Source: Agrobacterium tumefaciens
GTDB taxonomy: Bacteria; Pseudomonadota; Alphaproteobacteria; Rhizobiales; Rhizobiaceae
Reading direction: 5' to 3'
DNA length: 64,000 nt
Assembly (NCBI GenBank): GCA_025560025.1
Contig: CP048488.1
Span: forward strand, 124,001-188,000
The notes under the pieces are model-generated. The model did no database searches. It had not been told where the DNA came from and saw only the letters and a list, made by a program, of their open reading frames with translations. Each line of letters begins with the position of its first letter. Position 1 is the stretch's first letter. The position numbers and the translations under genes are program-made. Below are positions 40,516-50,416 of the stretch, piece after piece.

Positions 40516-43041
40516 ATGAGACCTTCAGGAAACCCGAACGTCGATCTTAGCGGTTCGACTGCATCGCTTGCCGAAGTTCCCGCCGGAGCTACCCCTGTCC
40601 TTAATCTAATCGAGCCCAGGAACCGTCCGGCGGACGACTCGCTTGAGGGCCAAACCGATCGCGGCGAGCATCCATCTGCATCATTTGACTATGATGGCAT
40701 GAAGCTTGGCGCCGCGGAGCGTGAAGCATACGAGAACTGGTGTCTATCGAACCGGCCTACATGGAAAGATCTGGTACTCAGGGCGCGCCTTGATGCAATC
40801 GACAGTTCCGCTTGGCTCCCCGATTTGGGCGAGGAGTCGCCTTTGATCTTCAGATATGAAGGGATTCCGCTGGGTGAGGGGGAACGGCAAGCCTACAAAG
40901 AATGGCAAGAGGAGGCTCAGCCCACATGGGAAGACCTCGTTGTCAACGCACGAATGGCGGTACCTGATCCTTGTGCTGACGTTGCAGACGAGCACAATCC
41001 CCTCAAAGAAGGCGAGGAGTTTCGGTCTGAAGCGTCGAAACGCAAGCGGAAAAAACCGATCGACCAGGACGAGAATTCTCCTACATCGTTTTACTATGAC
41101 GGGATGAGGCTCGGAGAACCCGAGCGCGAGGCATATGATAACTGGGGCAACGCGGAGCCGCCCACGTGGAAAGACCTGGTACTTAAGGCGCGCCTTGATG
41201 CAATTGACAGCTCCGCCTGGCTCTTTGCTTCAGAAGGGTCTTCCTCGACTTTTGAGTATGAGGGAATTCCGCTGGGTGAGGGGGAACGGCAAGCCTACAA
41301 AGAATGGCAAGAGGACGCTCAGCCCACGTGGGAGGACCTCGTCATTAATGCACGCATGGCAGAACTCGACCATCCTTCTTGGATTACAGACGAGCACAAT
41401 TCCCTTGAAGAAAACTTAGAGTTTCGGCCCGATGCAAGACAGGCCAGCCTGAAGGACTCGACCGACCAGCGGAAGAGTTCTTCCGCGTCATTTATCTATG
41501 ATGGAATGAAGCTCGGGGAACCCGAGCATGCTGCATACGAGAACTGGAGCAAACCGGAACGACCGTCATGGGAAGCCCTCATCCTAGATGCGCGCCAGGC
41601 TTCCATAGCAAGCTCTTCGGTTTCGAATTCGTTACTTGCAAAGACATCCTCGCCAGTCTTTCTATACGAGGGAATGTCGCTAGGGGATGCGGAACGTCAA
41701 GCGTATGGAAGGTGGAGGCAGCCTGCCCAACCGCGATGGCAAAATCTTGTGGTGAACGCGCGCCTTGCGGATCTTGATCCGTTGGCCTGGATTCCCGATG
41801 AACATGATCCGTTTGCGGAAGCCGAGGCGCTTAGCCCCACTTCGCAATCGAGTGGCGCCAACAAGTCCAACCGCGCTTTGGGTAATCAATCAGATTCAGG
41901 CCGGCCCGCCTTCGCATATCTGGCAGCACAAGAGGCGAGTCACCTGCAATCACCGGCATGCTCACAATTGGAAACGAGGCGTGCATTAAATTTCGGGTCG
42001 CCTGGACCGGATGCAAATCCAACGGAAAGCATCGCCAAATGTAATCGTTTGGATGGCGTCAGTAAAATTAAGCGATTAGGCACCAAAGGCCGCCGGGCAG
42101 TAAACGCGACTATTCACGGCGGCAAGTTCGGTGCGCAAGGACTGTTGTCCGAAGATTGCGGACAAGCGGCTGAGCCCTCTCCGTCGGAACAAACTACTCG
42201 GCCGCGAACCGATAATATTGGTACCTATGCAAGCCGGAAAAACGAACGAGCTCGGCTGGCTACAGAGACCGGGAAATACGAATCGGAGCACATTTTCGGA
42301 TTTAAGGTCGTCCACGATACTTTGCGGGCGACCAAAGAAGGCCGTCGTCTCGAAAGGCCAATGCCGGCATACCTCGAATACAAGGAGCTTCATCGGCAAC
42401 ACGTAGGGACAGGAAGAGGACGGACTGGACTGGTCGGGCGCGGATGGCCAGATGATGCGAGCTATCGCGCAGATCAAAGGGCAACCCTGTCGGACCCTGT
42501 TGCGTCCGCGGAAGGTGCAACAGCTTCAAATGGGTACCAGTTGAACCAGCTGGGCTACGCGCACCAGCTCGCCACCCATGGTCTCCAAAGTGAAACGCCC
42601 GATGGGGTTACCATGCCAATTCAAGTTGCGACAATTAGCTACAACTATACAGTGAGTCGTGATCCGGTCCTTTCACCACCCAGCAAAGAACAAGCGCCCC
42701 CATTGCTACACCTTGGGCCTCGTGGGCAAACGGAAGCTGTGCTTGCCCGCGAGACCGCATTGACCGGAAAATGGCCAACTCTCGAGCGTGAGTGTCAAGT
42801 GTATCAGCGGTTTTTGGCCCTGTACGACGTAAAGAAGGATCTGGACGCCAAACAACTTGGTGTACGGCAGAAAAAGCAGGCACTCGTTGCGGCGTTGAAC
42901 CGGACCGCCGGCTTAATTGGCGCGTCACCTTTGGAAGCTCAATCGTCGACCGCTAAGGTTGAATATACTACCGACGAGCCCGATGAACGACGGGTTTATG
43001 ATCCGCGCGATCGAGGCAGAGACAAAGCGTTCAATCGCTGA
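40516..43041 (+). CDS. virD5: Translocated effector VirD5
   Basis: An 841-residue effector exported to plant cells, where it reaches the nucleus. Its N-terminal third contains a threefold repeat of a two-part unit (YDGMKLG...AYENW...PTWKDLVLRARL and YEGIPLGEGERQAYKEWQ...PTWEDLVVNARMA), about 390 bases per repeat, from about 40675 to 41830. A basic cluster KRKRKK lies between repeats. The C-terminus is Arg-rich (DERRVYDPRDRGRDK), as expected of VirB/D4 substrates. The last gene of the virD operon, 111 bases after virD4. Confidence 0.88.
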   Translation: MRPSGNPNVDLSGSTASLAEVPAGATPVLNLIEPRNRPADDSLEGQTDRGEHPSASFDYDGMKLGAAEREAYENWCLSNRPTWKDLVLRARLDAIDSSAWLPDLGEESPLIFRYEGIPLGEGERQAYKEWQEEAQPTWEDLVVNARMAVPDPCADVADEHNPLKEGEEFRSEASKRKRKKPIDQDENSPTSFYYDGMRLGEPEREAYDNWGNAEPPTWKDLVLKARLDAIDSSAWLFASEGSSSTFEYEGIPLGEGERQAYKEWQEDAQPTWEDLVINARMAELDHPSWITDEHNSLEENLEFRPDARQASLKDSTDQRKSSSASFIYDGMKLGEPEHAAYENWSKPERPSWEALILDARQASIASSSVSNSLLAKTSSPVFLYEGMSLGDAERQAYGRWRQPAQPRWQNLVVNARLADLDPLAWIPDEHDPFAEAEALSPTSQSSGANKSNRALGNQSDSGRPAFAYLAAQEASHLQSPACSQLETRRALNFGSPGPDANPTESIAKCNRLDGVSKIKRLGTKGRRAVNATIHGGKFGAQGLLSEDCGQAAEPSPSEQTTRPRTDNIGTYASRKNERARLATETGKYESEHIFGFKVVHDTLRATKEGRRLERPMPAYLEYKELHRQHVGTGRGRTGLVGRGWPDDASYRADQRATLSDPVASAEGATASNGYQLNQLGYAHQLATHGLQSETPDGVTMPIQVATISYNYTVSRDPVLSPPSKEQAPPLLHLGPRGQTEAVLARETALTGKWPTLERECQVYQRFLALYDVKKDLDAKQLGVRQKKQALVAALNRTAGLIGASPLEAQSSTAKVEYTTDEPDERRVYDPRDRGRDKAFNR
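40675..41830 (+). repeat. Threefold internal repeat of virD5
   Basis: Three tandem copies of about 390 bases, each made of an a-type (YDGMKLG) and b-type (YEGIPLG) half. Copies 1 and 2 are closest, sharing stretches such as EGIPLGEGERQAYKEWQ; copy 3 is more diverged. The half-units are related, so the array arose by duplication of an ancestral 60-residue motif followed by amplification. Confidence 0.85.
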
Positions 43042-44496
43042 CAAAGTCGCCTAGACAATGATTGTTACGGACTTCGCAATCGATTTCTTGACAGCAGTGC
43101 CATTCAACTTTTGATCCACCATCTGCTTGTCTCGTCCCTGGAAAATAATCGGCGGAGAAACGCACGACAGCTTCTATTGCCAAGCCCCGTGCGATCGATC
43201 TCATGGCATATTCCCGTTATGGTCGATTTTTCGAGGGGCCGCGCAACCTCTCTCAGCAAAGATGAAGTTCTCGCGGGTCCGCCATGGGTCTCCAGGAAAA
43301 TCCTGGGCGTCACGGTCGGTAAAGAATTGAAGACTTTAAGCAAACGCGAACTTGACGCTCAAAGATTACGCGCCGCGGAACGCGCCCTCGATAAACAAGT
43401 CTGGCAGAATCCTCCCGTTAACCCCTCCCGGTCGCAACGAGGAGATGCCAATAGTCATCTTCGAAACGAACGCGATGAGCGGCTAGAGTCGGAGATGACG
43501 ATCGCGCATCAAGCCGCTTCCGTCTCCGTTGGCGAGGATCGCCAAGCTCTTGATGCCGCTCGATCGACCTTGAATGAACTGCACAACTCGCCATCGTCGG
43601 ATGATAGGGCAAACTTGAGTTCGCCGAGAGCCGAAATTTGCGACCGTACAACGTATCCGCCGTCTCCATCCCATTGAATACGGATATTCCTGAGCATTGA
43701 GGTCCGTGCCAATACGTCTCCGGCAAGAGCTGGAGATTTGGCATGGCGGATGATGAGGGATTTGCTGGGCGCTTTGAGATTGTCGAGGCGCGTCGAGGAA
43801 TACTATCCCCCTCGACAAGCGAAGAGTCTGATCCGTGGGGTCGAGGCCGTGCAGAACACCGTAAACGCTAACGGCGGGATCCCGAATGACCAGTCATTGT
43901 GGCATTCCGAAAGAATTACATTCACACGGCACCGGTTACTCGATCACTATCTCCTGCGGCCTTATTCGATAAAGTCGTGCTAACTCCGTGACTTGGCAAG
44001 AATTACATATGAAACGCGATATTCGTTTAATGACGGAGGCTCGGATGGTAGATTCACCGAAGGCTCAATTCTATTAGGAGTCTTGATTGTGTCCGAAGAG
44101 TGACTGCCGCTGCAGCAGCCTAGAAAGCAATGCACGGTGATGATGTTGATCGGACGGCTTTCGTCCCGCGCAGGCTACCGGCTGAAGCCGCTTACGTCGA
44201 TAGTCAAGTTGACCTGGCGGCAAACCGACAACCTCACTGTGTGACTTGTTTTGAGCGACTTTTGGTTCAAGAGAAAGATGAAAACCGTCGACGATTGTGG
44301 GCTTCCGGCAAAGCATGCGCCACGTCTGAAGAGAGTTGTGCAGGAGGCCCTACACTCGCACCGGGCCATTCGGGGCCATGAAGATGGAGCAAACCTTAAT
44401 TTGCACCGATAATTTTCCGTTCGATGGATTTGGGCTGGGCAGGATCGGAGCGGAAGGCACTAGGAAAATCGTAATTTCTGTAGGAGAAACAATGAT
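43042..44496. other. virD5-virE1 region with virE3 relic
   Basis: About 1.45 kb. Besides the virE3-like fragment at 43219-43677 there are short frames at 43738-43983 and 44130-44381 with no recognisable family. The virE promoter must lie in the last few hundred bases, but I see no strong vir box. A ribosome site taggagaaac precedes virE1. Confidence 0.4.
43219..43677 (+). pseudogene. Truncated second virE3-like gene
   Basis: A 152-codon frame beginning MVDFSRGRATSLSKDEV. A segment SRKILGVTVGKELKTLSKRE followed by LDAQRLRAAE closely parallels SKKILGVTVRRKLTTLSEQE with HDAQKLRNSE in the downstream VirE3 (about residues 317-350), and KQVWQ matches KAWQ after it. VirE3 is 684 residues, so this is at most a piece. 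It is in the same orientation as virE3, about 3.2 kb upstream of it. It may be a decayed duplicate or a small effector derivative. Confidence 0.55.
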
Positions 44497-44688
44497 ATGG
44501 TGATCATCAAGCTAAATGCGAATAAAAACATGCCTGTCTTGGCGGTTGAGAAGCCGCAAGAAATTCACAAAGAGGAGTTGAGCGACCATCACCAGTCAAA
44601 TGGCTTTACGAGTTTGGATCTCGAAATGATTGAACTGGAGAATTTTGTCCTTCACTGCCCGCTCCCCGAAGAAAACCTAGCCGGCTAA
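44497..44688 (+). CDS. virE1: VirE2 secretion chaperone VirE1
   Basis: A 63-residue acidic chaperone that binds VirE2 and prevents its premature aggregation and DNA binding in the bacterium. The central helix (FTSLDLEMIELENFVLHC) wraps between the two VirE2 domains. The ATG at 44497 follows taggagaaac; an ATG five bases upstream leads to an immediate stop. virE2 starts 13 bases downstream, so translation is coupled. Confidence 0.93.
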   Translation: MVIIKLNANKNMPVLAVEKPQEIHKEELSDHHQSNGFTSLDLEMIELENFVLHCPLPEENLAG

Positions 44689-44701
44689 AAGGAGTTAGAC
44701 G

Positions 44702-46372
44702 ATGGATCCGAAGGCCGAAGGCAATGGTGAAAATATCACTGAGACCGCAGCAGGCAATGTCGAAACTTCTGATTTCGTGAATTTGAAGCGCCAGAAGAGG
44801 GAGGGCGTAAATTCCACCGGGATGTCCGAAATTGATATGACGGGTAGCCAAGAAACTCCCGAACACAACATGCACGGAAGCCCGACTCACACGGATGATC
44901 TCGGCCCGCGGTTGGATGCGGACATGCTCGATTCTCAGTCAAGTCATGTTTCTAGCAGCGCTCAAGGCAATCGGTCTGAGGTTGAAAATGAGCTATCCAA
45001 CTTATTCGCGAAGATGGCTTTACCAGGCCATGATCGGCGTACCGACGAGTATATTCTTGTGCGGCAAACCGGACAAGACAAGTTCGCAGGTACTACTAAA
45101 GGTAACCTCGATCATCTGCCCACCAAGGCGGAATTCAATGCGAGCTGCCGGCTCTATAGGGATGGAGTCGGCAACTACTATCCCCCGCCCCTCGCATTCG
45201 AGAGGATCGATATCCCGGAGCAATTGGCTGCACAATTGCATAACCTGGAGCCAAGAGAACAGAGTAAACAGTGTTTTCAGTACAAGTTGGAAGTCTGGAA
45301 TCGCGCTCACGCAGAGATGGGCATCACTGGCACCGACATCTTCTATCAAACAGACAAGAATATTAAGCTCGACCGAAATTATAAATTGAGGCCTGAGGAT
45401 AGATATATACAAACAGAGAAATACGGGCGCAGAGAAATTCAAAAACGCTATGAGCACCAGTTTCAAGCTGGTTCACTGCTGCCGGATATCTTAATCAAGA
45501 CCCCGCAAAATGATATACATTTCTCGTACAGGTTTGCGGGCGACGCTTACGCTAACAAGCGATTTGAGGAATTCGAACGCGCAATCAAAACTAAATACGG
45601 TAGCGATACCGAGATCAAGCTCAAATCCAAATCTGGGATTATGCATGACTCCAAATATTTGGAATCATGGGAGCGGGGCAGTGCGGATATCCGTTTCGCA
45701 GAGTTCGCCGGCGAGAATCGAGCTCACAACAAGCAGTTTCCGGCTGCGACTGTGAATATGGGAAGGCAGCCAGATGGCCAGGGAGGCATGACTCGCGATC
45801 GCCATGTAAGCGTTGACTACCTATTGCAAAACCTACCCAACTCCCCTTGGACGCAAGCCTTGAAAGAGGGAAAGTTGTGGGATCGAGTTCAGGTCCTTGC
45901 TCGCGACGGAAACCGTTACATGTCACCTTCAAGACTGGAATATTCCGACCCCGAACACTTTACCCAACTGATGGATAAAGTTGGTCTGCCCGTGTCGATG
46001 GGTCGGCAAAGTCATGCGAATAGTGTCAAGTTTGAGCAGTTTGACAGACAGGCAGCGGTTATTGTTGCGGATGGCCCGAACTTACGTGAGGTTCCAGATT
46101 TGTCCCCGGAAAAGTTGCAACAACTGTCTCAAAAAGATGTCCTGATAGCGGATCGCAATGAAAAGGGGCAAAGAACCGGCACTTACACTAATGTTGTGGA
46201 ATATGAGCGCCTGATGATGAAATTACCGAGCGACGCAGCGCAGCTTCTCGCTGAACCGTCCGATAGATATTCACGTGCTTTTGTCCGGCCGGAGCCAGCA
46301 TTGCCCCCCATCAGTGACAGCCGGCGGACTTATGAAAGCCGACCGCGCGGCCCAACCGTAAACAGTCTGTAG
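44702..46372 (+). CDS. virE2: Single-stranded DNA-binding effector VirE2
   Basis: A 556-residue effector that coats the T-strand in the plant cell and helps nuclear import. Conserved blocks of the two-domain VirE2 fold are visible (FQYKLEVWNRAHAEMGITGT, RYEHQFQAGSLLPDILIKTP, FPAATVNMGRQPDGQGG) and the C-terminal secretion tail is Arg-rich (SRRTYESRPRGPTVNSL). The N-terminus is acidic and variable. The start overlaps a ggagttagacg ribosome site. Confidence 0.95.
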   Translation: MDPKAEGNGENITETAAGNVETSDFVNLKRQKREGVNSTGMSEIDMTGSQETPEHNMHGSPTHTDDLGPRLDADMLDSQSSHVSSSAQGNRSEVENELSNLFAKMALPGHDRRTDEYILVRQTGQDKFAGTTKGNLDHLPTKAEFNASCRLYRDGVGNYYPPPLAFERIDIPEQLAAQLHNLEPREQSKQCFQYKLEVWNRAHAEMGITGTDIFYQTDKNIKLDRNYKLRPEDRYIQTEKYGRREIQKRYEHQFQAGSLLPDILIKTPQNDIHFSYRFAGDAYANKRFEEFERAIKTKYGSDTEIKLKSKSGIMHDSKYLESWERGSADIRFAEFAGENRAHNKQFPAATVNMGRQPDGQGGMTRDRHVSVDYLLQNLPNSPWTQALKEGKLWDRVQVLARDGNRYMSPSRLEYSDPEHFTQLMDKVGLPVSMGRQSHANSVKFEQFDRQAAVIVADGPNLREVPDLSPEKLQQLSQKDVLIADRNEKGQRTGTYTNVVEYERLMMKLPSDAAQLLAEPSDRYSRAFVRPEPALPPISDSRRTYESRPRGPTVNSL

Positions 46373-46438
46373 ATTTCCTGATACCGCGTCAGTGACGAAG
46401 CCCTTTAGTTCAAAATATGCATTTGAAAGGATTCAACA

Positions 46439-48493
46439 ATGGTCGACACGACGAAGAAGAGTGTCGCGAAGTCGCTTACGGCTGACATGCGCCGTTCTGC
46501 TAAGCGGCTTTCTAAGCAAATGCGTAAAGCCTCGCTTACTGAAGAGGAGGCAACAAGGAATCTAGCCCGGCTCGAAACGCCGGACCAGAAGCGAAAATAT
46601 GTCGCCGATATGCAGATAATCGACAAGCTGGAAGACGGCTTTCGAGGCGAAATAAGCTATAAAATGCTTGGAAATAAACAGCTTCGGGTCGACAGCCCAA
46701 AAGAATTAACGCGCGAGCATGGTATAATAAGAAAAACAAGAAAGGTTCTGAAGCGTAACGCAGAGACTGGCAATGTTTACTTGGGTCTCCACGAAAAGAA
46801 GACCTGGAGGAGCGTTAGCAGCCATCTTTATGCCGAGGACGGTACACTTCGCGCGAAGCATGTGAAATACAAAGACGGACGCTTTGAAGAAAAATGGGAA
46901 CGAGACGAAAATGGCCTGCTGTTCCGCACGCAGTTTGTCAACCGAAATCGGCTATTTCAACCTATTTCCGAGAAGGTCAGCACACCCTACCGGAGCGGAC
47001 CGGAAAACCGGCTCTTTCGTGAACTAACCCGTCGAAAAGGTTCCAAGCAGGAAACTTTTGAGCGGGACGAAAAAGGCAACCTCGAGCTCATCGGCAGCAA
47101 ACGTCTCGGCTTTTCCAAGAATTCGACGAAAGCCGTGGATCGTCAGACCTCTCAGACGACAATTCGAAAACTTGGTGGCGCATTCAGCAAATCTTATAGA
47201 TCCCTGCTAGACACAGAGGGCAACGAACTTGGCCGAGATATATCGAGTCATCGACGGCTCTTCAACAAGCGATCGGCTGTCTACGATGAGGCTAGCGGGC
47301 AATTGACGAGCACCAAGCATACGTTCGGTAAGATCTACAAGAGTGAAACAGCGTATTTGAACGCTGATATCAAAAAAGTCTCAAAAAAGATACTCGGCGT
47401 GACGGTTCGTCGGAAACTGACGACGCTAAGTGAACAAGAACACGACGCTCAGAAGCTGCGAAATTCGGAATCCATTGAGCATAGGAAGGCTTGGCAAGAG
47501 CGCGCAGTTATCCCTAGATCGCCTCCACGGGAGACGGCAAATGTGGATTCGGCGCCGCAGTCGCATCTGGTCAACTCTCTTAGAGACGGCCGTCGTGATG
47601 AGGCTGAGCCTAGGGTTGTGCCTGCAAAAGACCGACGATTTGATGGCGTTATACAAAATTCACCCTTGTTTCGGCAACCGAACTCCGAGCGACGGGTCGG
47701 TTCCCAAACACTACCTCCATCGTCAAATGTGCGTGCCTCAGATCCAGTTTTTCCAAGGGAAGGCGCTAAGTCGGAAAAAGGGCCAGTGGCGGTCAATCTC
47801 CAGCGTGATAATGAAAGGGAAAAGCAAGAGGAAAAAAACCTCAGTGAGAGGCGGGGAAATCTCTTCCGGTCAAGCCGGTCAATAACAGAGATGTCGTTTC
47901 CCGGATCGCCGGAAAGAATAACGATGTTAGGTTCGCGGCGGGCCTCGATAAACCCATCCGCCGATCCGCAATCGCCGGTCGGCAGAACGGATTCCCAAGC
48001 GCCGCCGATGTCCTTATTTCCGATCAATAATCATCAGTCGGATCCAAACGAGCAAGAGCTCTTGAGTTTCCTGCATAGCGTGCCAGTCCCGCCGCCTTTG
48101 GAAGTACATGGCGCACCAGGCGGGCGTGTTGAGGACAGCCTCCGTGGAGCTTCCGGAGACAGCCTGGTGCGAACGAGTTCAGTGTCGGAGAGTGTGTTCG
48201 ATGAACATTCGCAAGGGCCTTTGGAACGCGATCACTCGACCAATGCGACAAGTGAGCGCTTTGATCCGCAGGCTTTGTTTGGCGAACCGGGCTTGTCGCG
48301 CGTCTCAGAAACACGACCAGAACTCTCGATGCAAGGCGACCATTTGACAAATTCGGAACAGCAAGCGTTACTGAATGAACTGCTTAGTGTGCCATTACCG
48401 GGTCCTTTGCCGAAGGCGGATCATGAGCGACCGAGGGTTTTGGAAAGCTCACGGAGCCGAGAGCGCTCCATGTCAGGAGGGCTTTCACTTTAG
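46439..48493 (+). CDS. virE3: Host-range effector VirE3
   Basis: A 684-residue effector translocated to plants, where it can stand in for the plant VIP1 adaptor and act on transcription. The first 130 residues are Lys/Arg-rich with a basic cluster KKSVAKSLTADMRRSAKRLS; repeated acidic/basic blocks follow (ERDENGLLFRTQF, ERDEKGNLELIG). Two related C-terminal blocks (PNEQELLSFLHSVPVPPP and NSEQQALLNELLSVPLPG) form an internal repeat, and the end is the Arg/Ser secretion tail SSRSRERSMSGGLSL. The last gene of the virE operon. Confidence 0.92.
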   Translation: MVDTTKKSVAKSLTADMRRSAKRLSKQMRKASLTEEEATRNLARLETPDQKRKYVADMQIIDKLEDGFRGEISYKMLGNKQLRVDSPKELTREHGIIRKTRKVLKRNAETGNVYLGLHEKKTWRSVSSHLYAEDGTLRAKHVKYKDGRFEEKWERDENGLLFRTQFVNRNRLFQPISEKVSTPYRSGPENRLFRELTRRKGSKQETFERDEKGNLELIGSKRLGFSKNSTKAVDRQTSQTTIRKLGGAFSKSYRSLLDTEGNELGRDISSHRRLFNKRSAVYDEASGQLTSTKHTFGKIYKSETAYLNADIKKVSKKILGVTVRRKLTTLSEQEHDAQKLRNSESIEHRKAWQERAVIPRSPPRETANVDSAPQSHLVNSLRDGRRDEAEPRVVPAKDRRFDGVIQNSPLFRQPNSERRVGSQTLPPSSNVRASDPVFPREGAKSEKGPVAVNLQRDNEREKQEEKNLSERRGNLFRSSRSITEMSFPGSPERITMLGSRRASINPSADPQSPVGRTDSQAPPMSLFPINNHQSDPNEQELLSFLHSVPVPPPLEVHGAPGGRVEDSLRGASGDSLVRTSSVSESVFDEHSQGPLERDHSTNATSERFDPQALFGEPGLSRVSETRPELSMQGDHLTNSEQQALLNELLSVPLPGPLPKADHERPRVLESSRSRERSMSGGLSL

Positions 48494-48865
48494 AATGAAA
48501 TTACCGATTCAAGTGTCCACCCAGTGGCTTGATTGAAACAGGCCAAGATGTGCGGAACACACCACTTCGAGGTGGTGCTCGAGGAATAGTTCAGAGTTGT
48601 GACATCCGTCTGCGCAGCCTCTACGCATATTAGATGACTCTGCGAGAACGTTTGTGTAGCTTGCAATGTAGCTATGTTGAACCGCCAGCCCATAGGAGCA
48701 ACGCCGTGAGTGTCTCATCAAAGCCCACCTGCCGTGTCGTGCGGCCCCGCGATACCTATGCCGGAAAACAGGGCTTCAGCGTAACCGATGTCCTACCCCC
48801 CCCGTTGTTCTCGCCGCCCTAATCTGTGATCGGCTTTCCATGGACGAGCAACGGGAGTTTCTCCA
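48494..48865. other. Intergenic region virE3 to IS66 relic
   Basis: About 370 bases with no convincing gene. A 62-codon frame at 48634-48822 has no recognisable features. No terminator hairpin is obvious immediately after virE3. Confidence 0.35.
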
Positions 48866-49253
48866 TGGAGAGTACATTGGAGTTTCTCACAACCAGGAAG
48901 TCTGGACGTGAGATTCACCGGCATTGGCCGGACGAGGTCAAGGCGCAGATCGTTTCGGAAAGCTTGAGACCTGGCGCGCGATGGTGAATGAGGGCGCCGA
49001 GCGCTATGGATTGCGGGCGAACCGCCTTTCGACTTGGCGAACGATGGCGCGGCAGGGCAAGCTTGTTCTACCTGCACCCGATGACCCAGTGGAGTTCGCA
49101 GCGGTAGTCATCGATCCACCCGTTGCGGAGCCGCTGATCAATAAAACTAGCCGCCCTGAGATCATCGTCGGCGCTGTCACCATCCGCCTGGAAGAAGGTG
49201 CGTCTGCCGCCCGCATTGCCGCTATTGCGCGTGCCTGCGCGGTTCCGGCATGA
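48866..49253 (+). pseudogene. IS66 TnpA, frameshifted
   Basis: The frame starting at 48866 reads MESTLEFLTTRKSGREIHR followed by WPDEVKAQIVSESLRPGAR and then a stop. The continuation (ERYGLRANRLSTWRTMARQG, then VGAVTIRLEEGASAARIAAI) is in another frame and ends at 49253. This is the helix-turn-helix accessory protein of IS66. A frameshift near 48980 inactivates it. Confidence 0.65.
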
Positions 49254-49362
49254 TCTTTCCGTCGAACCGCGTACGGATCATGGTCGCGAGCAAGCCGGTC
49301 GACTTCCGTAAAGGTCATGATGGATTGGCGGCATTGGTCAAGAATGAGCTGCGCAAAGATGC
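49250..49362 (+). pseudogene. IS66 TnpB, 5' fragment
   Basis: The start MIFPSNRVRIMVASKPVDFR, then [18 protein letters not shown], is the conserved N-terminus of IS66 TnpB. It overlaps the end of tnpA by four bases, as in intact IS66 elements, and stops at the junction with traR. Confidence 0.7.
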
Positions 49363-49686
49363 CGTAATCGGCCGCATGCGCATAGAAGGCGCGCTCTTCC
49401 TTCGACAGCCCCGGCCGTTCCTGCTCCCCGACCATGCGAAGACATGCTTCCTGGATCTTGCGCGTTTGACGACCGGATCGAGGGCGTCGAATTTCTTGTC
49501 GAAATAGGTTGATTGCCACTCGCGGTGATAGTTGGTCACCGCGATGATATGCTTGTGCTGGATGTGAAGGTAGGCAAAACCGGTGAAGCCGAAATGCTCG
49601 GCGAAGTCCGCGAGCCCGGTCTTCAGGATGCATTCATCGCCCTCGATTGCGGCAAGATCGGTCAACTTGTCCAGCCAGTGCTGCAT
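49360..49686 (-). pseudogene. traR: Truncated, frameshifted traR (quorum-sensing activator)
   Basis: N-terminal autoinducer-binding half of Tra[21 protein letters not shown] start, [40 protein letters not shown]. The frame breaks near 49436 (one G missing in a run), after which [20 protein letters not shown] continues in another frame. It then runs into the IS66 relic, so the LuxR-type DNA-binding domain is absent. In pTiC58 traR sits in an opine-regulated operon next to acc, which fits the acc relics that follow here. Confidence 0.8.
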
Positions 49687-49729
49687 TCCATACCCCCATC
49701 TGTGATTACAACTATCCTTGTCGTCGCGG

Positions 49730-50393
49730 TCCGCCTCGACAGTCGGCGACCGGGAGCCCCAAGGACCGGGGCCATGGCGCGCAACTGATCGCGGAAATCG
49801 AGGCCGCGATAGTTGGATTCCAGGTAGGCGTGGCTGAAGTCGATCAGGGCTACGACATCCGGATGATTGACGGCTTTCACCGTTGCGGCAACTTCGGCCG
49901 GAGTCTGACGATACTGGCCCGGCTCCGTTGTGAAAATATTCTCAAAGGCGATGCGAATACCGTACGCTTTGGCATGCTCGCCCGATTCGAGCAGCGCTTC
50001 GCATTGACGCTCGTCAGCGCCGGCGCGTTGAGCGATCTGATCGGCGCGCAGAAAGCCCGCGTGCTGGACGAGAACGCGGGCGTCGATGCTGTCGCAAATC
50101 TCGACCCGTGCCTTGGCAGCATCGACCTGGTGCCGGCGCGTTGCCGGGTCCATGAAGTTCGAGGACACGAGGCCGTGCACGGTATAGCGGAAGGAAAACG
50201 TCTCAAGAAGGGTTCTGAGCCGATCGGCACGCTCTTTGACGATGCGGCCACCTGCGATCAGATCGAGGCTGGAAAGGGCGAGTTCGACCGTGTCGACGCC
50301 GATTGCCTCAAGGCGGCGCAGCTCTCTCTCGAGGCTGTCAAGCTCGCCGTCCGTCGATGCCGTATTGAAGCCCGTTGCGATAATATTGTTCAT
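49730..50393 (-). pseudogene. Sugar-phosphate isomerase/epimerase family, C-terminally broken
   Basis: A TIM-barrel xylose-isomerase-like sugar epimerase: [57 protein letters not shown]. Starting at ATG 50393, about 215 residues are well kept, then the frame is lost after [11 protein letters not shown] and runs into the start of traR. It probably took part in using the sugar half of an opine before decay. It may once have been in one operon with traR. Confidence 0.55.
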
Positions 50394-50416
50394 AATGATT
50401 TCCAGTTCTGAGGCGC

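Larger units (their letters stand above)
48866..49362 (+). mobile_element. IS66-family remnant (tnpA and start of tnpB)
   Basis: A piece of an IS66 element with broken tnpA and the first 37 codons of tnpB. It ends abruptly at about 49360, where it is joined to the truncated 3' side of traR. The element's own ends and the large tnpC are not seen. Confidence 0.65.

Noticed and set aside
40675..41830. virD5 tandem repeats as a CRISPR-like array
   Set aside because: The repeats are coding, about 390 bases long, imperfect and without unique spacers.
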